A stretch of 46,241 nt of DNA from Candidatus Thorarchaeota archaeon (GTDB lineage Archaea > Asgardarchaeota > Thorarchaeia > Thorarchaeales > Thorarchaeaceae). Below the pieces are notes generated by a model. The model worked only from the letters and a program-made list of their open reading frames with translations, did not search any database and was not told where the DNA came from. Positions 32,946-41,447 of this stretch are shown piece by piece. Within the stretch, counting starts at the first letter, position 1, and the number at the start of each line of letters is the position of its first letter. The translations under genes were made by a program, and so were the position numbers. The stretch spans positions 10,830-57,070 of the forward strand of contig RDNZ01000016.1 in the NCBI GenBank assembly GCA_011364905.1, written 5' to 3'.

Positions 32946-33422
32946 CTACATTTTCTGAAGTTCATGTGCTTCTATGACAGGATCTACTTCCAGTACTTCG
33001 ACCTTGAGCATCTTATCGCCTTGACGAATGCTCCTAACTACATCCATCCCCTCAACAGTCTTTCCAAAGACAGTATGCTGGCCATCAAGGTGTTTGGTCT
33101 TCTCTCTTGTCAATACAATGAAGAACTGACTTCCTCCGGTATCTTTTCCAGCATGCGCCATCGAGAAAGAGCCGGGTTCATGATGTTGCCTTGGACCATC
33201 GGTTTCACAGGGAATGCGATATCCAGGACCCCCTGTTCCATCGCCCTTAGGACAGCCTCCCTGTATGACAAAATCTGGAATGACTCTATGAAAGGTCAAG
33301 CCATCGTAATATCCACTCTGTGCAAGGGTGACGAAGTTTTTGACAGTATTAATCGCGTCATCGTTCCATAGTTCGGCTATGATGTCTCCGCGGTTTGTTT
33401 GTATCTTGATTCTAGTTGGCAA
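32946..33422 (-). CDS. peptidyl-prolyl cis-trans isomerase, cyclophilin type
   Basis: This 158-residue cyclophilin catalyses cis-trans isomerisation of prolyl bonds in the cytosol. The active-site block is '[27 protein letters not shown]' (catalytic Arg in FHRV), followed by '[21 protein letters not shown]' and '[20 protein letters not shown]'. It has no signal peptide. The start is a TTG at 33422 with GAGG about ten bases before it. It is divergent from trm1. Confidence 0.93.
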   Translation of the reverse strand: MPTRIKIQTNRGDIIAELWNDDAINTVKNFVTLAQSGYYDGLTFHRVIPDFVIQGGCPKGDGTGGPGYRIPCETDGPRQHHEPGSFSMAHAGKDTGGSQFFIVLTREKTKHLDGQHTVFGKTVEGMDVVRSIRQGDKMLKVEVLEVDPVIEAHELQKM

Positions 33423-33542
33423 AATTCAATCGCCTCTATGTTTCGCTTCTCCATACCTTCTTAGCAGTTCCGGATTGTGCGGTAACCAGGGTGGTACGGC
33501 CTATCTGCTTATTAGCGATTCCGCGATTTTTGGGATAAGAAG

Positions 33543-34748
33543 ATGACTATCGAGAAAGAGTACACTGAAGGTAGGACTACGTTCCTGAGCGCAGATATAG
33601 AGCACTATAGTGGTGGAAAGAAACAACCAACAGCAAGCTTACCAGTGTTCTATAATCCAAGGATGCAGCTCAACCGAGACCTCTCAGTCCTCTTTCTTGT
33701 GGCATACATGAAGAGATATTCAATGGATCTGATGTGTGAACCCTTGACAGGCTCGGGTGTCAGAACTCTGAGATATCTCAATGAGTGCCCAGGCGATTTT
33801 CGGGCGATACTGTGCGATGCAAACCCATTGGCTGTAGAAACAGCAAAACGGAATATTGCATCCCTTGGGTTCAGTAATCGAGCAGAAGTAGTACATGGCG
33901 ATGCAAAGGTGCTATTGACAACAGAGTCACAGGAGAAGCGCTTTGATTTTGTTGATGTAGACCCATTTGGTACACCGGCTCCGTATCTCAACGCAGCCAT
34001 TCAATCAATGAATCCAAGAGGAGGACTTCTTGCTGTGACTGCTACAGATATGCCAGTTCTATGCGGCATTCATCCCAAAATCTCACTCCGAAGATACGGG
34101 GGTCTTTCTGCTCGAACGCCGTTCACCCATGAGATTGCAGTTCGGCTTCTCAATGGATTCATCTATAATGTCGCGGGGTCCAATGATTGCTCGATGCAGC
34201 CTCTAGCAGTTCTGAGTACAGACCACTATGTCAGAACATGGGTAAGGATTGAAGCAAGCCCCGAAAAGGCCAATCTTCAGGCTAGTGAGATGGGTATTAT
34301 TCTGTATTGTCCAGGATGTATGCATTCAGAGGTGAAACCACTCACATCTACAGTTCGAGATGTTGATTTTGCACATGAGATTGCTGGCTGCAGTGGACTT
34401 GTACGCATTGCGGGCCCTCTATGGATTGGTGACTTGTATGATACTAAGTATCTCAGCGATGCTTTTGACTTGCTTTCGGGAGAGAACCCTCAAATCTATC
34501 ACCGAAGAGTGCCAAATGTGCTTGAGAGAATGATGGGAGAATCAAGTCTAACAGACAGACCATATATCGACATTCATGCCTTGTGTGACCTCCATAACCT
34601 GACCCCTCCCAAGAACCGGTTCATAATCGAGAGACTAAAGGACCAAGGTTTCAAAGTTGCAAAGACACATTTCAAACCAACCGCAATTCGGACAACGGCT
34701 TCAGGATATGAAATAACGAAGATCATAGAAGACTACCAAATGAGGTGA
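33543..34748 (+). CDS. trm1: tRNA (guanine26-N2)-dimethyltransferase
   Basis: Makes m2,2G26 in tRNA using SAM. The 401-residue Trm1 has 'EGRTTFLSADIEH' at the N-terminus, 'YNPRMQLNRDLSVLFLVAY', the SAM-binding 'CEPLTGSGVRTLRYLNE', the catalytic-site 'DVDPFGTPAPYLNAAIQSM' and the C-terminal 'YCPGCMH', 'RRVPNVLERMMGESSL' blocks typical of the family. G26 is present in the tRNAs of this window. It is followed after six bases by the FtsJ-type methylase, so the two form an RNA-modification operon. Confidence 0.95.
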   Translation: MTIEKEYTEGRTTFLSADIEHYSGGKKQPTASLPVFYNPRMQLNRDLSVLFLVAYMKRYSMDLMCEPLTGSGVRTLRYLNECPGDFRAILCDANPLAVETAKRNIASLGFSNRAEVVHGDAKVLLTTESQEKRFDFVDVDPFGTPAPYLNAAIQSMNPRGGLLAVTATDMPVLCGIHPKISLRRYGGLSARTPFTHEIAVRLLNGFIYNVAGSNDCSMQPLAVLSTDHYVRTWVRIEASPEKANLQASEMGIILYCPGCMHSEVKPLTSTVRDVDFAHEIAGCSGLVRIAGPLWIGDLYDTKYLSDAFDLLSGENPQIYHRRVPNVLERMMGESSLTDRPYIDIHALCDLHNLTPPKNRFIIERLKDQGFKVAKTHFKPTAIRTTASGYEITKIIEDYQMR

Positions 34749-34754
34749 TAATGT

Positions 34755-35381
34755 ATGGGACGACCGAGAGGAGGGCAGAAGGAACGAAAAAAGGAGCATT
34801 ACTATCAGGAAGCCAAGAGGCATGGATACCGAAGTAGGTCCGCATACAAACTGAAACAAATTGCCAAGAGCCACAAGCTCCTTCACGGTGTAGATCGGGT
34901 TGTTGAACTATGTTGCAGTCCAGGAGGGTGGACACAGGTTCTGAAAGAGCTTGATAGTAGTCTTCAGATAGTGGCAGTGGACCTGAATTCGATGTCACCA
35001 GTGGAAGGTGTGAAGTTTATCCAGGGCGATATTCTTGATGAGGAAATCATTGCAAGATTAGAAGCACTCACTGGTGGCACTGTCGACCTCGTTATTTCGG
35101 ACTGCTCGCCAAAAGTGACTGGACAGTGGAACCTAGATGTGGTCAGACAACTGGCTCTTGTGGAGGGAACTATTAACATTGCTCACCGATTACTTGGAGA
35201 GAGAGGAAAGGTCCTCGCTAAGGTGTTTCAGGGCCCGGGGTTTCAGGAGTTTCTCCAATCAGTCAAAAAGAGATTCAACTCTGTAAGACTAATCAAGCCT
35301 GCTGCATCACGAAAAACCAGTGCAGAGATGTACCTTCTTGCCATTGGACCGCGCAACAGTGGGTCAGAGAGCGAAGATTAG
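34755..35381 (+). CDS. rlmE: RlmE/FtsJ-type rRNA or tRNA 2'-O-methyltransferase
   Basis: The catalytic K-D-K-E tetrad of FtsJ/Trm7-type enzymes is intact: Lys32 (SAYKL), Asp116 (ISDCSPK), Lys156 (LAKVFQG) and Glu191 (TSAEMYL). The SAM-binding block is 'VVELCCSPGGWTQVL'. The enzyme transfers a methyl group to a ribose 2'-OH of rRNA or tRNA; the archaeal members cannot be assigned to one target by sequence alone. It begins six bases after trm1. Its stop shares TTAG with the convergent TFE-beta-like gene. The symbol is tentative. Confidence 0.9.
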   Translation: MGRPRGGQKERKKEHYYQEAKRHGYRSRSAYKLKQIAKSHKLLHGVDRVVELCCSPGGWTQVLKELDSSLQIVAVDLNSMSPVEGVKFIQGDILDEEIIARLEALTGGTVDLVISDCSPKVTGQWNLDVVRQLALVEGTINIAHRLLGERGKVLAKVFQGPGFQEFLQSVKKRFNSVRLIKPAASRKTSAEMYLLAIGPRNSGSESED

Positions 35382-35737
35382 CTGACTGCCCTACCGAGAC
35401 CAGCGCCTAACCATTCCTCAAGCTCACTACATGTGACTGGAGAGTCGGGCTGTCTGATTCCGCATCTGCCGATCTTCAGGCAATGGAAACACGGGCAACC
35501 GTTCATATCGGATAGAGCACCGGGTTCTGCATCGTCTGTAACTGGAGTTTTAATCATGTATCTTTCTTCTTCGAGTTCTTGTTTTTGCATTATCAGTCCC
35601 TCAGACATCAATGTGTTGATTGTTTTTGCTATCTCTTGAGAGTCGATACCCAGCCTATCCACGAGTTCCCCGATGAGTAGACCATTCTCACCTGCGTCAC
35701 GCAGAGCCTTAAGGATCTGGTCAGCATCATCGTTCAT
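35378..35737 (-). CDS. TFE-beta / RPC34-like transcription factor with Fe-S motif
   Basis: The 119-residue protein has one winged-helix domain (about residues 4-62) followed by a cysteine cluster: Cys81, Cys83, Cys86, Cys92 and Cys103 in 'CPCFHCLKIGRCGIRQPDSP' and 'VTCSELEEWL'. This matches the [4Fe-4S] signature at the C-terminus of archaeal TFE-beta and the eukaryotic RNA polymerase III subunit RPC34/RPC39. TFE-beta pairs with TFE-alpha to help open promoters. The start at 35737 has AAGG upstream; the longer frame to 35827 lacks domain content. A TATA-like ATTTAAAT lies near 35790. TTAG provides both this stop and that of the FtsJ gene. Confidence 0.85.
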   Translation of the reverse strand: MNDDADQILKALRDAGENGLLIGELVDRLGIDSQEIAKTINTLMSEGLIMQKQELEEERYMIKTPVTDDAEPGALSDMNGCPCFHCLKIGRCGIRQPDSPVTCSELEEWLGAGLGRAVS

Positions 35738-35867
35738 TGAAATGACCTTGAATAGACACGTGGCAACATCAACCGAAGTGCACGAGATGATATTTAAATT
35801 TCGGAAGCTGCTATCCATATTCGGCAAATGTCGTATTCAATAGGACGTTGATGTATAAAAGTGTACA

Positions 35868-36104
35868 TCATGTTTTCTTTAAATAAAGCATTTGACCGAC
35901 TAGTTCAGACACATTGAGGCCTCGTTTTGGGCGTACAGCCACATAAGGTTCCTTCACAGGTCCAAAGACATCTATGATTTTTCCTACCTCTTGTGCTTTT
36001 TTGTCCAGAACAATCGACCTTGATCCAGCAGGCGGCGTTTTTTCTGTGCGTAGAATAATCGAGCCGCGTTTTGAAATATGAAGAACTTTCCCAAGACGTC
36101 TCAA
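35868..36104 (-). CDS. gar1: H/ACA RNP protein Gar1
   Basis: A 78-residue Gar1 core: 'LGKVLHISKRGSIILRTEK' then 'VLDKKAQEVGKIIDVFGPVKEPYVAVRPKRG' with the hallmark GKIIDVFGPV block. Gar1 joins Cbf5, Nop10 and L7Ae in box H/ACA RNPs that isomerise uridine to pseudouridine in rRNA. The start is a TTG at 36104. It follows srp19 by 21 nt, a gene order seen in other archaea. A GATGTA/TACATC hairpin (35850-35869) overlaps the stop. Confidence 0.93.
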   Translation of the reverse strand: MRRLGKVLHISKRGSIILRTEKTPPAGSRSIVLDKKAQEVGKIIDVFGPVKEPYVAVRPKRGLNVSELVGQMLYLKKT

Positions 36105-36125
36105 CGAGTAACACCCACTTGATGA

Positions 36126-36485
36126 TCATTTTCTTCGTTTTTTCTTACTCTTGCTCTTCTTCTTCTTTGCAGCTAATCGAGCTGATTCGCGTTGAGCAAC
36201 AGCTCTTCGAACACCCTTCGCAAGCATAAGAAGCACTCGTTTCTTCTTGTGTCTTTCTGGATTGGAAACAAGCAAGTAGCCCCTGTGTTCGGAAAACCCG
36301 CGAGAATATTCCTTGTCAGGTTCACTTTCATACTCAAAACCGGACGATTCTGCGGCCATCTCAAGAATCTTTAATGTCACATTCGATGCAGCCAAATTGC
36401 TTGGTATACGACGACCCTGCATTCTTGTAAGGTCTTTTTCAAAATATGCAGGCCAAACAATTAACATTCCATCATGTTTCTTCAT
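36126..36485 (-). CDS. srp19: signal recognition particle protein SRP19
   Basis: SRP19 binds SRP RNA helices 6 and 8 and helps SRP54 assemble. The 119-residue protein shows '[20 protein letters not shown]' and '[19 protein letters not shown]', then '[19 protein letters not shown]', the normal SRP19 layout, and ends in a highly basic tail ([15 protein letters not shown]) that should add RNA affinity. I start at ATG 36485, which has GGAAG nine bases ahead; ATG 36467 is an alternative. The frame further upstream is not conserved. It is divergent from the dCMP deaminase gene. Confidence 0.92.
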   Translation of the reverse strand: MKKHDGMLIVWPAYFEKDLTRMQGRRIPSNLAASNVTLKILEMAAESSGFEYESEPDKEYSRGFSEHRGYLLVSNPERHKKKRVLLMLAKGVRRAVAQRESARLAAKKKKSKSKKKRRK

Positions 36486-36643
36486 TATGTGCTGCTTCCA
36501 AGTTCTGTACATCAACTTCAATTTGGATGTTCTTTTTATCTTTCGCATTAGAGGAAAACATACAGGATAGTCAGGTACCGAAGGATGAACTTGATAAGTC
36601 AGTAAACCTGCCACTTCATAACGGAACAGAGGATGACTACAAT

Positions 36644-37117
36644 TTGACCAGAAAGAGCAAAGATGTATACTTTGCAGAGATAGCAGACCTAGTATCATCA
36701 CGCAGTACATGTATGAGGAACCAGGTGGGAGCCGTCATTGTCAAGGATTCACAGATTCTGAGCACAGGCTACAATGGTGCTCCGAAGAAACTTTCGCATT
36801 GTAAAGATGTAGGATGTCTTCGCGAGGAGAGAGGGATAAAGCCAGGAGAACGTCATGAACTTTGTAGAGGATTACATGCCGAACAGAATGCCATAATTCA
36901 GGCAGCTTTTCATGGGGTCAGTGTGGACGGAGCTAAGATCTACTGCACAACACGACCTTGCAGTATCTGCACTAAAATGCTCATCAATGCAGGCATTCAT
37001 GAGATTATCTACATTGAGGAGTACGAGGATGCACTAGCTGCACAACTTATGAAAGAGGCCGATTTGAATCTCCGGCGTGTTGAGATAGATAGGAAGTATG
37101 GTAGGAACGCCAAGTAA
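36644..37117 (+). CDS. deoxycytidylate (dCMP) deaminase family protein
   Basis: A zinc-dependent cytidine-deaminase-fold protein. Active-site residues are His78 and Glu80 in 'LHAEQNAI' and Cys106 and Cys109 in 'RPCSICTKM'. The '[25 protein letters not shown]' opening and the cysteine-rich insert ('[20 protein letters not shown]') match dCMP deaminases, which supply dUMP for thymidylate synthesis. The frame is open to 36446, but the TTG at 36644 has GAGG about ten bases upstream and gives the family length of about 157 residues; the region before it then serves as promoter for srp19 and this gene. It lies 75 nt ahead of pyrB. Confidence 0.88.
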   Translation: MTRKSKDVYFAEIADLVSSRSTCMRNQVGAVIVKDSQILSTGYNGAPKKLSHCKDVGCLREERGIKPGERHELCRGLHAEQNAIIQAAFHGVSVDGAKIYCTTRPCSICTKMLINAGIHEIIYIEEYEDALAAQLMKEADLNLRRVEIDRKYGRNAK

Positions 37118-37192
37118 TCCACCGAGTGAAACCTTGTCTGGAAAGGTTAAAGAACAACATCGTTTCGTTCCAGCTTGAGTGGGTGTTCTTAG

Positions 37193-38107
37193 ATGGGAAA
37201 ACTTCAGAACTTAATTAGCATCCATGACCTTGATAGAAAAACCATAGACCATATCCTCGATGAGGCATCAAAGATGGAGGATGTGGCAGTTAATAGAAGC
37301 AAGGATTTGGACTCAAAGATCATGGCGGTCTTGTTTTTTGAACCTTCTACCCGTACACGACTCTCGTTTGAGAGTGCGATGCTTAGGCTTGGTGGGGGTG
37401 TTCTTGGATTCGCTGAAGCTGGAGTGTCTAGTGCAGGGGGAAAAGGTGAAACACTTGCCGACACCATACGGACTGTCGAAAGATATGCGGACATCATCGT
37501 GATTCGTCACCCGTTGGACGGGTCTGCAAGAGTGGCTGCTGAGTTCTCAAGCATCCCTGTAATCAATGCTGGGAGCGGATCTGAAGAACATCCGACTCAA
37601 GCGCTACTTGATCTGTACTCTATTAAAAAAATGAAAGGGAAGATAGACGGTCTCTCAATCTCGCTCTGTGGAGACCTCAAGTATGGACGTACTGTCCATT
37701 CTTTGGGAATGGGACTTAGCCATTATGATGTAAAGATCAAACTGGCAGCACCTCAAATGCTCCGGATGAAACCAGCCATCATTGAGCAAATGAAGAAGTC
37801 GGGAGCCGATGTCGTAGAAGTGGAAACTGTAGAAGAGGCTGTGAAGGATGTCGATGTCATCTATACCACCCGGATTCAGAAAGAACGATTCCCTGATATT
37901 CGTGAGTATGACAAGGTGAAGGACAGATTTCGAATCACTGTTAGTGACTTGGCACTGATGCGAAAAGATGCGATTATTCTTCATCCACTTCCTAGAGTGG
38001 ATGAACTTGACCCTGAAATCGATAAGACGCCCCATGCAAAATACTTTGATCAGGTTTACAATGGAGTTGTCCTACGGATGGCTGTATTGAAATTAATCCT
38101 CGGTTAG
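37193..38107 (+). CDS. pyrB: aspartate carbamoyltransferase catalytic subunit
   Basis: Joins carbamoyl phosphate to aspartate in the first committed pyrimidine step. The 304-residue chain has the carbamoyl-phosphate loop 'FFEPSTRTRLSFESAMLRLGG', 'EEHPTQALLDLYSI', the aspartate-side 'TTRIQKERFPD' and 'LHPLPRVDELDPEID', all catalytic-chain hallmarks. The regulatory chain PyrI, normally the next gene in archaea, is not present here; the next gene is an oppositely oriented XRE regulator whose stop shares TTAG with pyrB. The ATG is close behind an A/T-rich GGTTAAAGAAC box. Confidence 0.95.
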   Translation: MGKLQNLISIHDLDRKTIDHILDEASKMEDVAVNRSKDLDSKIMAVLFFEPSTRTRLSFESAMLRLGGGVLGFAEAGVSSAGGKGETLADTIRTVERYADIIVIRHPLDGSARVAAEFSSIPVINAGSGSEEHPTQALLDLYSIKKMKGKIDGLSISLCGDLKYGRTVHSLGMGLSHYDVKIKLAAPQMLRMKPAIIEQMKKSGADVVEVETVEEAVKDVDVIYTTRIQKERFPDIREYDKVKDRFRITVSDLALMRKDAIILHPLPRVDELDPEIDKTPHAKYFDQVYNGVVLRMAVLKLILG

Positions 38108-38829
38108 GTTGACTTTATTCCTCTTAACTCACGAATCAAAGATTCCACAGGCCCCGCTTTACTCGTTGCTAGAGGAATCCTCATCTGTTCGGAAAGTTCC
38201 ATAGCAAGTCGATCAACCTCGGCAACACCATGAAGAACAACAAGAGATGGTTTGAATTCCTGCGACTTTATGGATATCATAGGGGCTCGACCTGTGTTGA
38301 CATTGGTGAATATCAGGCATCTCTCGGTTGTTGCACCAAAGAGTTTGAGAAAAGCATCACTATTCAGTTCCTTAACAGCCCGTTCCACGTCAACGATGGT
38401 ATATCCAAATATCTCTCTCTCGAGAAGCTTCTCTCCAGTCCTAACAGTGAACTTCAACCGTTGACAGAATTCCCTCGCAGTCATCGGAGAAGGAAAGTCA
38501 CTCATTGCTAGCACTATATTCAGATCAACAAGGCTGACATCCATAAGACGAACAAATGCGGATACAACCTGTCCACCATTTCGCTCATCCAGTGTGAGCA
38601 AAGCCATGACGAAACGTCGTATTGTTGAGGTTCCGGGGGATTTCCTTCGTCCAGATTCATAGTCGCTAATCACACTAGGGCTGACGCCAAGATAATCGGC
38701 AAGAACAATCTGAGGTTGCCTGAACCGTTCTCTCCAGACTCTCATGGTCTGACCCGGATGGTCTGATAATGCAATCTCCCCTGCAATCCGACGCGCAAGA
38801 CGCTCCCGGACAGATGATTGATACGACAT
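38104..38829 (-). CDS. XRE-type transcription regulator (COG1709-like)
   Basis: The 241-residue protein has an N-terminal helix-turn-helix: 'MRVWRERFRQPQIVLADYLGVSPSVISDYESGRRKSPGTSTIRRFV' (about residues 29-74). The rest is an effector-type region with a 'SPMTAREFCQRLKF' segment and a C-terminal domain 'RCLIFTNVNTGRAPMISIK' and 'PSLVVLHGVAEVDRLAMELSE', as in COG1709 archaeal regulators. Targets are unknown; control of pyrB, with which it shares a 4-nt tail overlap, is possible. tRNA-Pro lies upstream. Confidence 0.85.
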   Translation of the reverse strand: MSYQSSVRERLARRIAGEIALSDHPGQTMRVWRERFRQPQIVLADYLGVSPSVISDYESGRRKSPGTSTIRRFVMALLTLDERNGGQVVSAFVRLMDVSLVDLNIVLAMSDFPSPMTAREFCQRLKFTVRTGEKLLEREIFGYTIVDVERAVKELNSDAFLKLFGATTERCLIFTNVNTGRAPMISIKSQEFKPSLVVLHGVAEVDRLAMELSEQMRIPLATSKAGPVESLIRELRGIKST

Positions 38830-38942
38830 TAAACGAACTTCTTGGTGTTTTGAACATAAGGATTTCGACTATTGACGAAGTGTCGTTTATGTGATAATCA
38901 GAGTGTTATACTGGATATGCAGCAATATACAGACAGGTATGG

Positions 38943-39046
38943 TGGGCCGGCCCGGATTCGAACCGGGGATCCCCTGGAGTCTTGCTTTCGAACATGAGTT
39001 CGCTAGACCCAAACCAGGAATCATAGCCAAGCTAGACCACCGACCC
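38943..39046 (-). tRNA. tRNA-Pro(TGG) with intron
   Basis: On the minus strand the acceptor is GGGTCGG/CCGGCCC (one T.G pair), the anticodon stem CCTGG/CCAGG, the T-arm CCCGG-TTCGAAT-CCGGG, and CCA is encoded at 38940-38942. The anticodon TGG is at 39011-39009. An intron of 29 nt (38979-39007) follows G37. Exon TTTG pairs with CAAG, giving a four-pair helix with a GG^T bulge and an AC^T bulge, a standard bulge-helix-bulge. A TATA-like CTTATAA lies about 32 nt upstream. The rest of 38830-39144 holds no other feature. Confidence 0.93.
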
Positions 39047-39144
39047 ATGCTAAACGGGCAGTCCTCCAATTGGGGTTATAAGAATAACGGAGCTGTTTCA
39101 AAACATCAGTCACGAATAAGGTCTTAACTGCTGGGTAATATTAG

Positions 39145-39399
39145 ATGGTGAGTACGATGAGTCTACTTGGCCCAGATGACTTTGACTTGGACAAAAAAGG
39201 TCGAAAGAAGAAGCTGGCAAAGGATCTAGCACCCTCGGTGGCAAGGGAGATTGAAAAGTGGCTAGACAGGGAAGATGATCCTGAAGCGTTCAAAAGAGTA
39301 TCAGACCTTGTTGGTCCGGAAGAGGCGGCCCGATTATTTGCAAAGCATCATAAACAAGGTAGAAAACCAAAGCCCGGAGACCCGCTACTTGAAGATTGA
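39145..39399 (+). CDS. small charged protein of unknown function
   Basis: This 84-residue product is rich in Lys, Asp and Glu: 'DDFDLDKKGRKKKLAKDLAPSVAREIEKWLDREDDPEAFKRVSDLVGPEEAARLFAKHHKQ'. It looks helical and soluble, and no family is recognised. The start may instead be the in-frame ATG at 39157 (MSLLGPDDF). It overlaps the next gene, which begins 11 nt before its end, so the two are probably translated together. Confidence 0.6.
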   Translation: MVSTMSLLGPDDFDLDKKGRKKKLAKDLAPSVAREIEKWLDREDDPEAFKRVSDLVGPEEAARLFAKHHKQGRKPKPGDPLLED

Positions 39400-39781
39400 C
39401 GATGGGACAACATTGACAACAGAAAAATACGAAACCAATGAGAGACAGGAACACAACATTACTAGAACATCGTTGGCGCTGATACGTACAATTGATGCTG
39501 AGAAGAGAACTCACCTTGCAGAACTTCGTACTGGAATTGGCATAATCACAATAGCGCTATCATTATTGACGGTCATCATTGCTATCGCAGAGATTTACTC
39601 TGTGATTGAAGCCCTTGGATTCACAGTCACTCTAATTGCAGGCATCGCTTTCCTATTCATAATTGGAGGATACCTTGCGCTTACATCACTAAGAAATCTA
39701 CGAAAAGACGCTTTCCTCCGAAGCAAGTGCGAAGATCTTTCATGTCTAGTATCAGAGTTTGGCAATCACGATCATGATTAG
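39389..39781 (+). CDS. DUF202-like membrane protein
   Basis: I start this 130-residue protein at the TTG at 39389, which has GGAG nine bases ahead; longer frames lack supporting features. A hydrophilic N-terminus is followed by 'TRTSLALIRTIDAEKRTHLAELRTGIGIITIALSLLTVIIAIAE' and a second hydrophobic stretch 'ALGFTVTLIAGIAFLFIIGGYLAL'. The 'RT-x-LA-x-RT ... RTG' arrangement ahead of the first helix resembles DUF202/YidH proteins. Its role is unknown. Translation overlaps the end of the preceding gene. Confidence 0.6.
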   Translation: MKIDDGTTLTTEKYETNERQEHNITRTSLALIRTIDAEKRTHLAELRTGIGIITIALSLLTVIIAIAEIYSVIEALGFTVTLIAGIAFLFIIGGYLALTSLRNLRKDAFLRSKCEDLSCLVSEFGNHDHD

Positions 39782-39838
39782 AAGCTGTAGGAATACTAGA
39801 ATCGCAAGATGGAGAGTTGTTCTGAGTTGGTCATTATT

Positions 39839-40210
39839 TCATTCAGTGGGCTTGTTTGTCAAACTTTTTTTGGTATAGTCTAGCGCAGCATAATACCATA
39901 CTGCAAAAACGATGATTCCTAGGTAGAGTCCGAGATAGATCCCGAATATGGCGAAAGTCCCACAAACAGCGATACCGATACCAATGATCAGTTTTGTGGC
40001 CCACACTTTCTGTTGCCATATTGGTAAGCTTGCGCAAAGCGAGAGGATTCCAAGTACTATCAATGATATTCCGAAAAGAGGGGAGAGAAGAATTGCCGAT
40101 ATTACGAAAAAGTAATAGAACTGACAGCCACTGTAGATTAGTATTATTCCTCCGAGAGCCATTAAGATGGTAGCATTCTTGACTCCTGAAGGCTTCTCAA
40201 CATCATTCAA
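39839..40210 (-). CDS. four-helix membrane protein
   Basis: The 123-residue product has four hydrophobic helices ('ATILMALGGIILIYSGCQFYYFF', 'AILLSPLFGISLIVLGILSLCASL', 'KLIIGIGIAVCGTFAIFGIYLG', 'LGIIVFAVWYYAALDY') with short polar ends. The start is a TTG at 40210. No family is recognised. It stands alone between tRNA-Pro and tRNA-Thr, in a region with only small membrane proteins, and is convergent with the DUF202-like gene. Confidence 0.6.
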   Translation of the reverse strand: MNDVEKPSGVKNATILMALGGIILIYSGCQFYYFFVISAILLSPLFGISLIVLGILSLCASLPIWQQKVWATKLIIGIGIAVCGTFAIFGIYLGLYLGIIVFAVWYYAALDYTKKSLTNKPTE

Positions 40211-40316
40211 TCAGACTCCCTCATATCGGACAACTCTATTTCCGTGGAGCTTAATGGATTTTGTTACTAGCAATAGTGCGATTCAAGTCAGTGTATGACG
40301 AGTATGGAAAAAGTGG

Positions 40317-40391
40317 AGCCCCAGGCGGGATTTGAACCCGCGGCCTCCTCCTTACCAAGGAGGCGATCTAACCGGTCTAAGCTACTGGGGC
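40317..40391 (-). tRNA. tRNA-Thr(GGT)
   Basis: The acceptor is GCCCCAG/CTGGGGC, the anticodon stem CCTCC/GGAGG with loop TTGGTAA (anticodon GGT), and the T-arm GCGGG-TTCAAAT-CCCGC. The discriminator is T and CCA is encoded at 40314-40316. No intron is present. The 170 nt between its 5' end and the next gene show no further feature that I can support. Confidence 0.95.
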
Positions 40392-40562
40392 ATCCGTAAG
40401 ACAACCGAGGGCTGTCACTTCGCCTTCCGCATGAAAATCGGTGATAAAGATTTCTACAGTGGTTCTATTCTTCGAGGGGTACAACGCCAAATGACGCGGC
40501 TGAACCTGCAAATCAGAACAGAATGGAGATAAAACGAGTGCTTTGGACCCAAAATCGAAGAA

Positions 40563-41447
40563 GTGATAAAAACAAGATATCCATACGAATGTTGGAGATT
40601 GGAGCAGGTGGAAGACTATTCGGATGTATCTGAACCCAAAAAACCACTCGGAATACGAGCCTATGGCATATCTGGTTCAACTTTAAGGAAGGAAATTGAG
40701 AGTATAACTGGTGTAAATCCTGGGAATGACGCAGTATATTCCAAAGAAACCGGCCGCGTTTCAGTTGAGTCTGAAGTATTTGGTGCCGGAGGCTGTGGTG
40801 GTGGGAGTAATTGCTACTGTGATGGCGGTGGTGGTGGTGGTGGTGACGAAGGTGTCGCTATCTGCCTCATTATTGTTCTAGCGGTTATGATTGCCTTTAC
40901 AATTGTATGGTTCATCGTGATGCTTGCCTTCTCAATAATGACAATAGGGGGCTTCTTCAAGAGGCGTTTTCGGACTCTTGTTGTGGTTGAGAATGAGAAC
41001 AAGGAGTTCATCGGAAAACTTGCTGCAGCCACAGTGCAGAAACGAGGTGCTTTAGATTATTCATTCGGACAGCTTGAGTATGATGATTGGAAGGCCCATA
41101 CATTTGGATTGTTTCACAGGCTGAAACTTCTTAGACAAGTTGGATTCTTCTTTGGGTTTTGGTGGGCAGTTATTGAAATCGCATTCAAGTTGAACGAGTA
41201 CATCAATCACCAAGGGGGTTATAATCTATGGCCACTTCGCTATGTGATGATAGCAATCTTTCTCCCTCTTCTACTCTATAGTCCAATACTAGAGATTCAA
41301 TTCAGGCACAATTTTGAAACTGGAGAGGAGATGATTCAACGACTAATCAGTCATGAGCCTGCATACTCACCAGATCAACCCATGATGTTCTCAGAAACGC
41401 CAATTGCGGCGGGAAGGATATCACCAAATGGTACAAAGAAAGACTGA
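40563..41447 (+). CDS. membrane protein with Gly/Cys-rich segment
   Basis: I do not recognise this 294-residue protein, which starts at a GTG. A soluble N-terminal part of about 73 residues is followed by a Gly-rich stretch (residues 74-97) with Cys78, Cys84 and Cys86 and a run of seven glycines encoded mostly by GGT repeats. A long hydrophobic segment comes next (98-130), then a soluble domain and two more hydrophobic segments near residues 180-235. The Cys/Gly region could bind metal or be a flexible linker. It ends directly against the stop of the convergent ftr gene. Confidence 0.65.
   Translation: MIKTRYPYECWRLEQVEDYSDVSEPKKPLGIRAYGISGSTLRKEIESITGVNPGNDAVYSKETGRVSVESEVFGAGGCGGGSNCYCDGGGGGGGDEGVAICLIIVLAVMIAFTIVWFIVMLAFSIMTIGGFFKRRFRTLVVVENENKEFIGKLAAATVQKRGALDYSFGQLEYDDWKAHTFGLFHRLKLLRQVGFFFGFWWAVIEIAFKLNEYINHQGGYNLWPLRYVMIAIFLPLLLYSPILEIQFRHNFETGEEMIQRLISHEPAYSPDQPMMFSETPIAAGRISPNGTKKD

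Noticed and set aside
33543..36710. trm1, FtsJ, TFE-beta, gar1 and srp19 as one operon
   Set aside because: Only trm1-FtsJ and srp19-gar1 are codirectional with close spacing; the two groups face each other and TFE-beta is 130 nt from gar1 with its own TATA-like site.
38891..39127. 78-codon plus-strand frame
   Set aside because: It covers the intron-containing tRNA-Pro gene in antisense and has no other support.
40332..40532. 66-codon plus-strand frame
   Set aside because: Its first third lies inside the tRNA-Thr gene on the other strand.
40824..40846. GGT repeat as a CRISPR or minisatellite array
   Set aside because: It is only a short run of Gly codons inside an open reading frame, without spacers.
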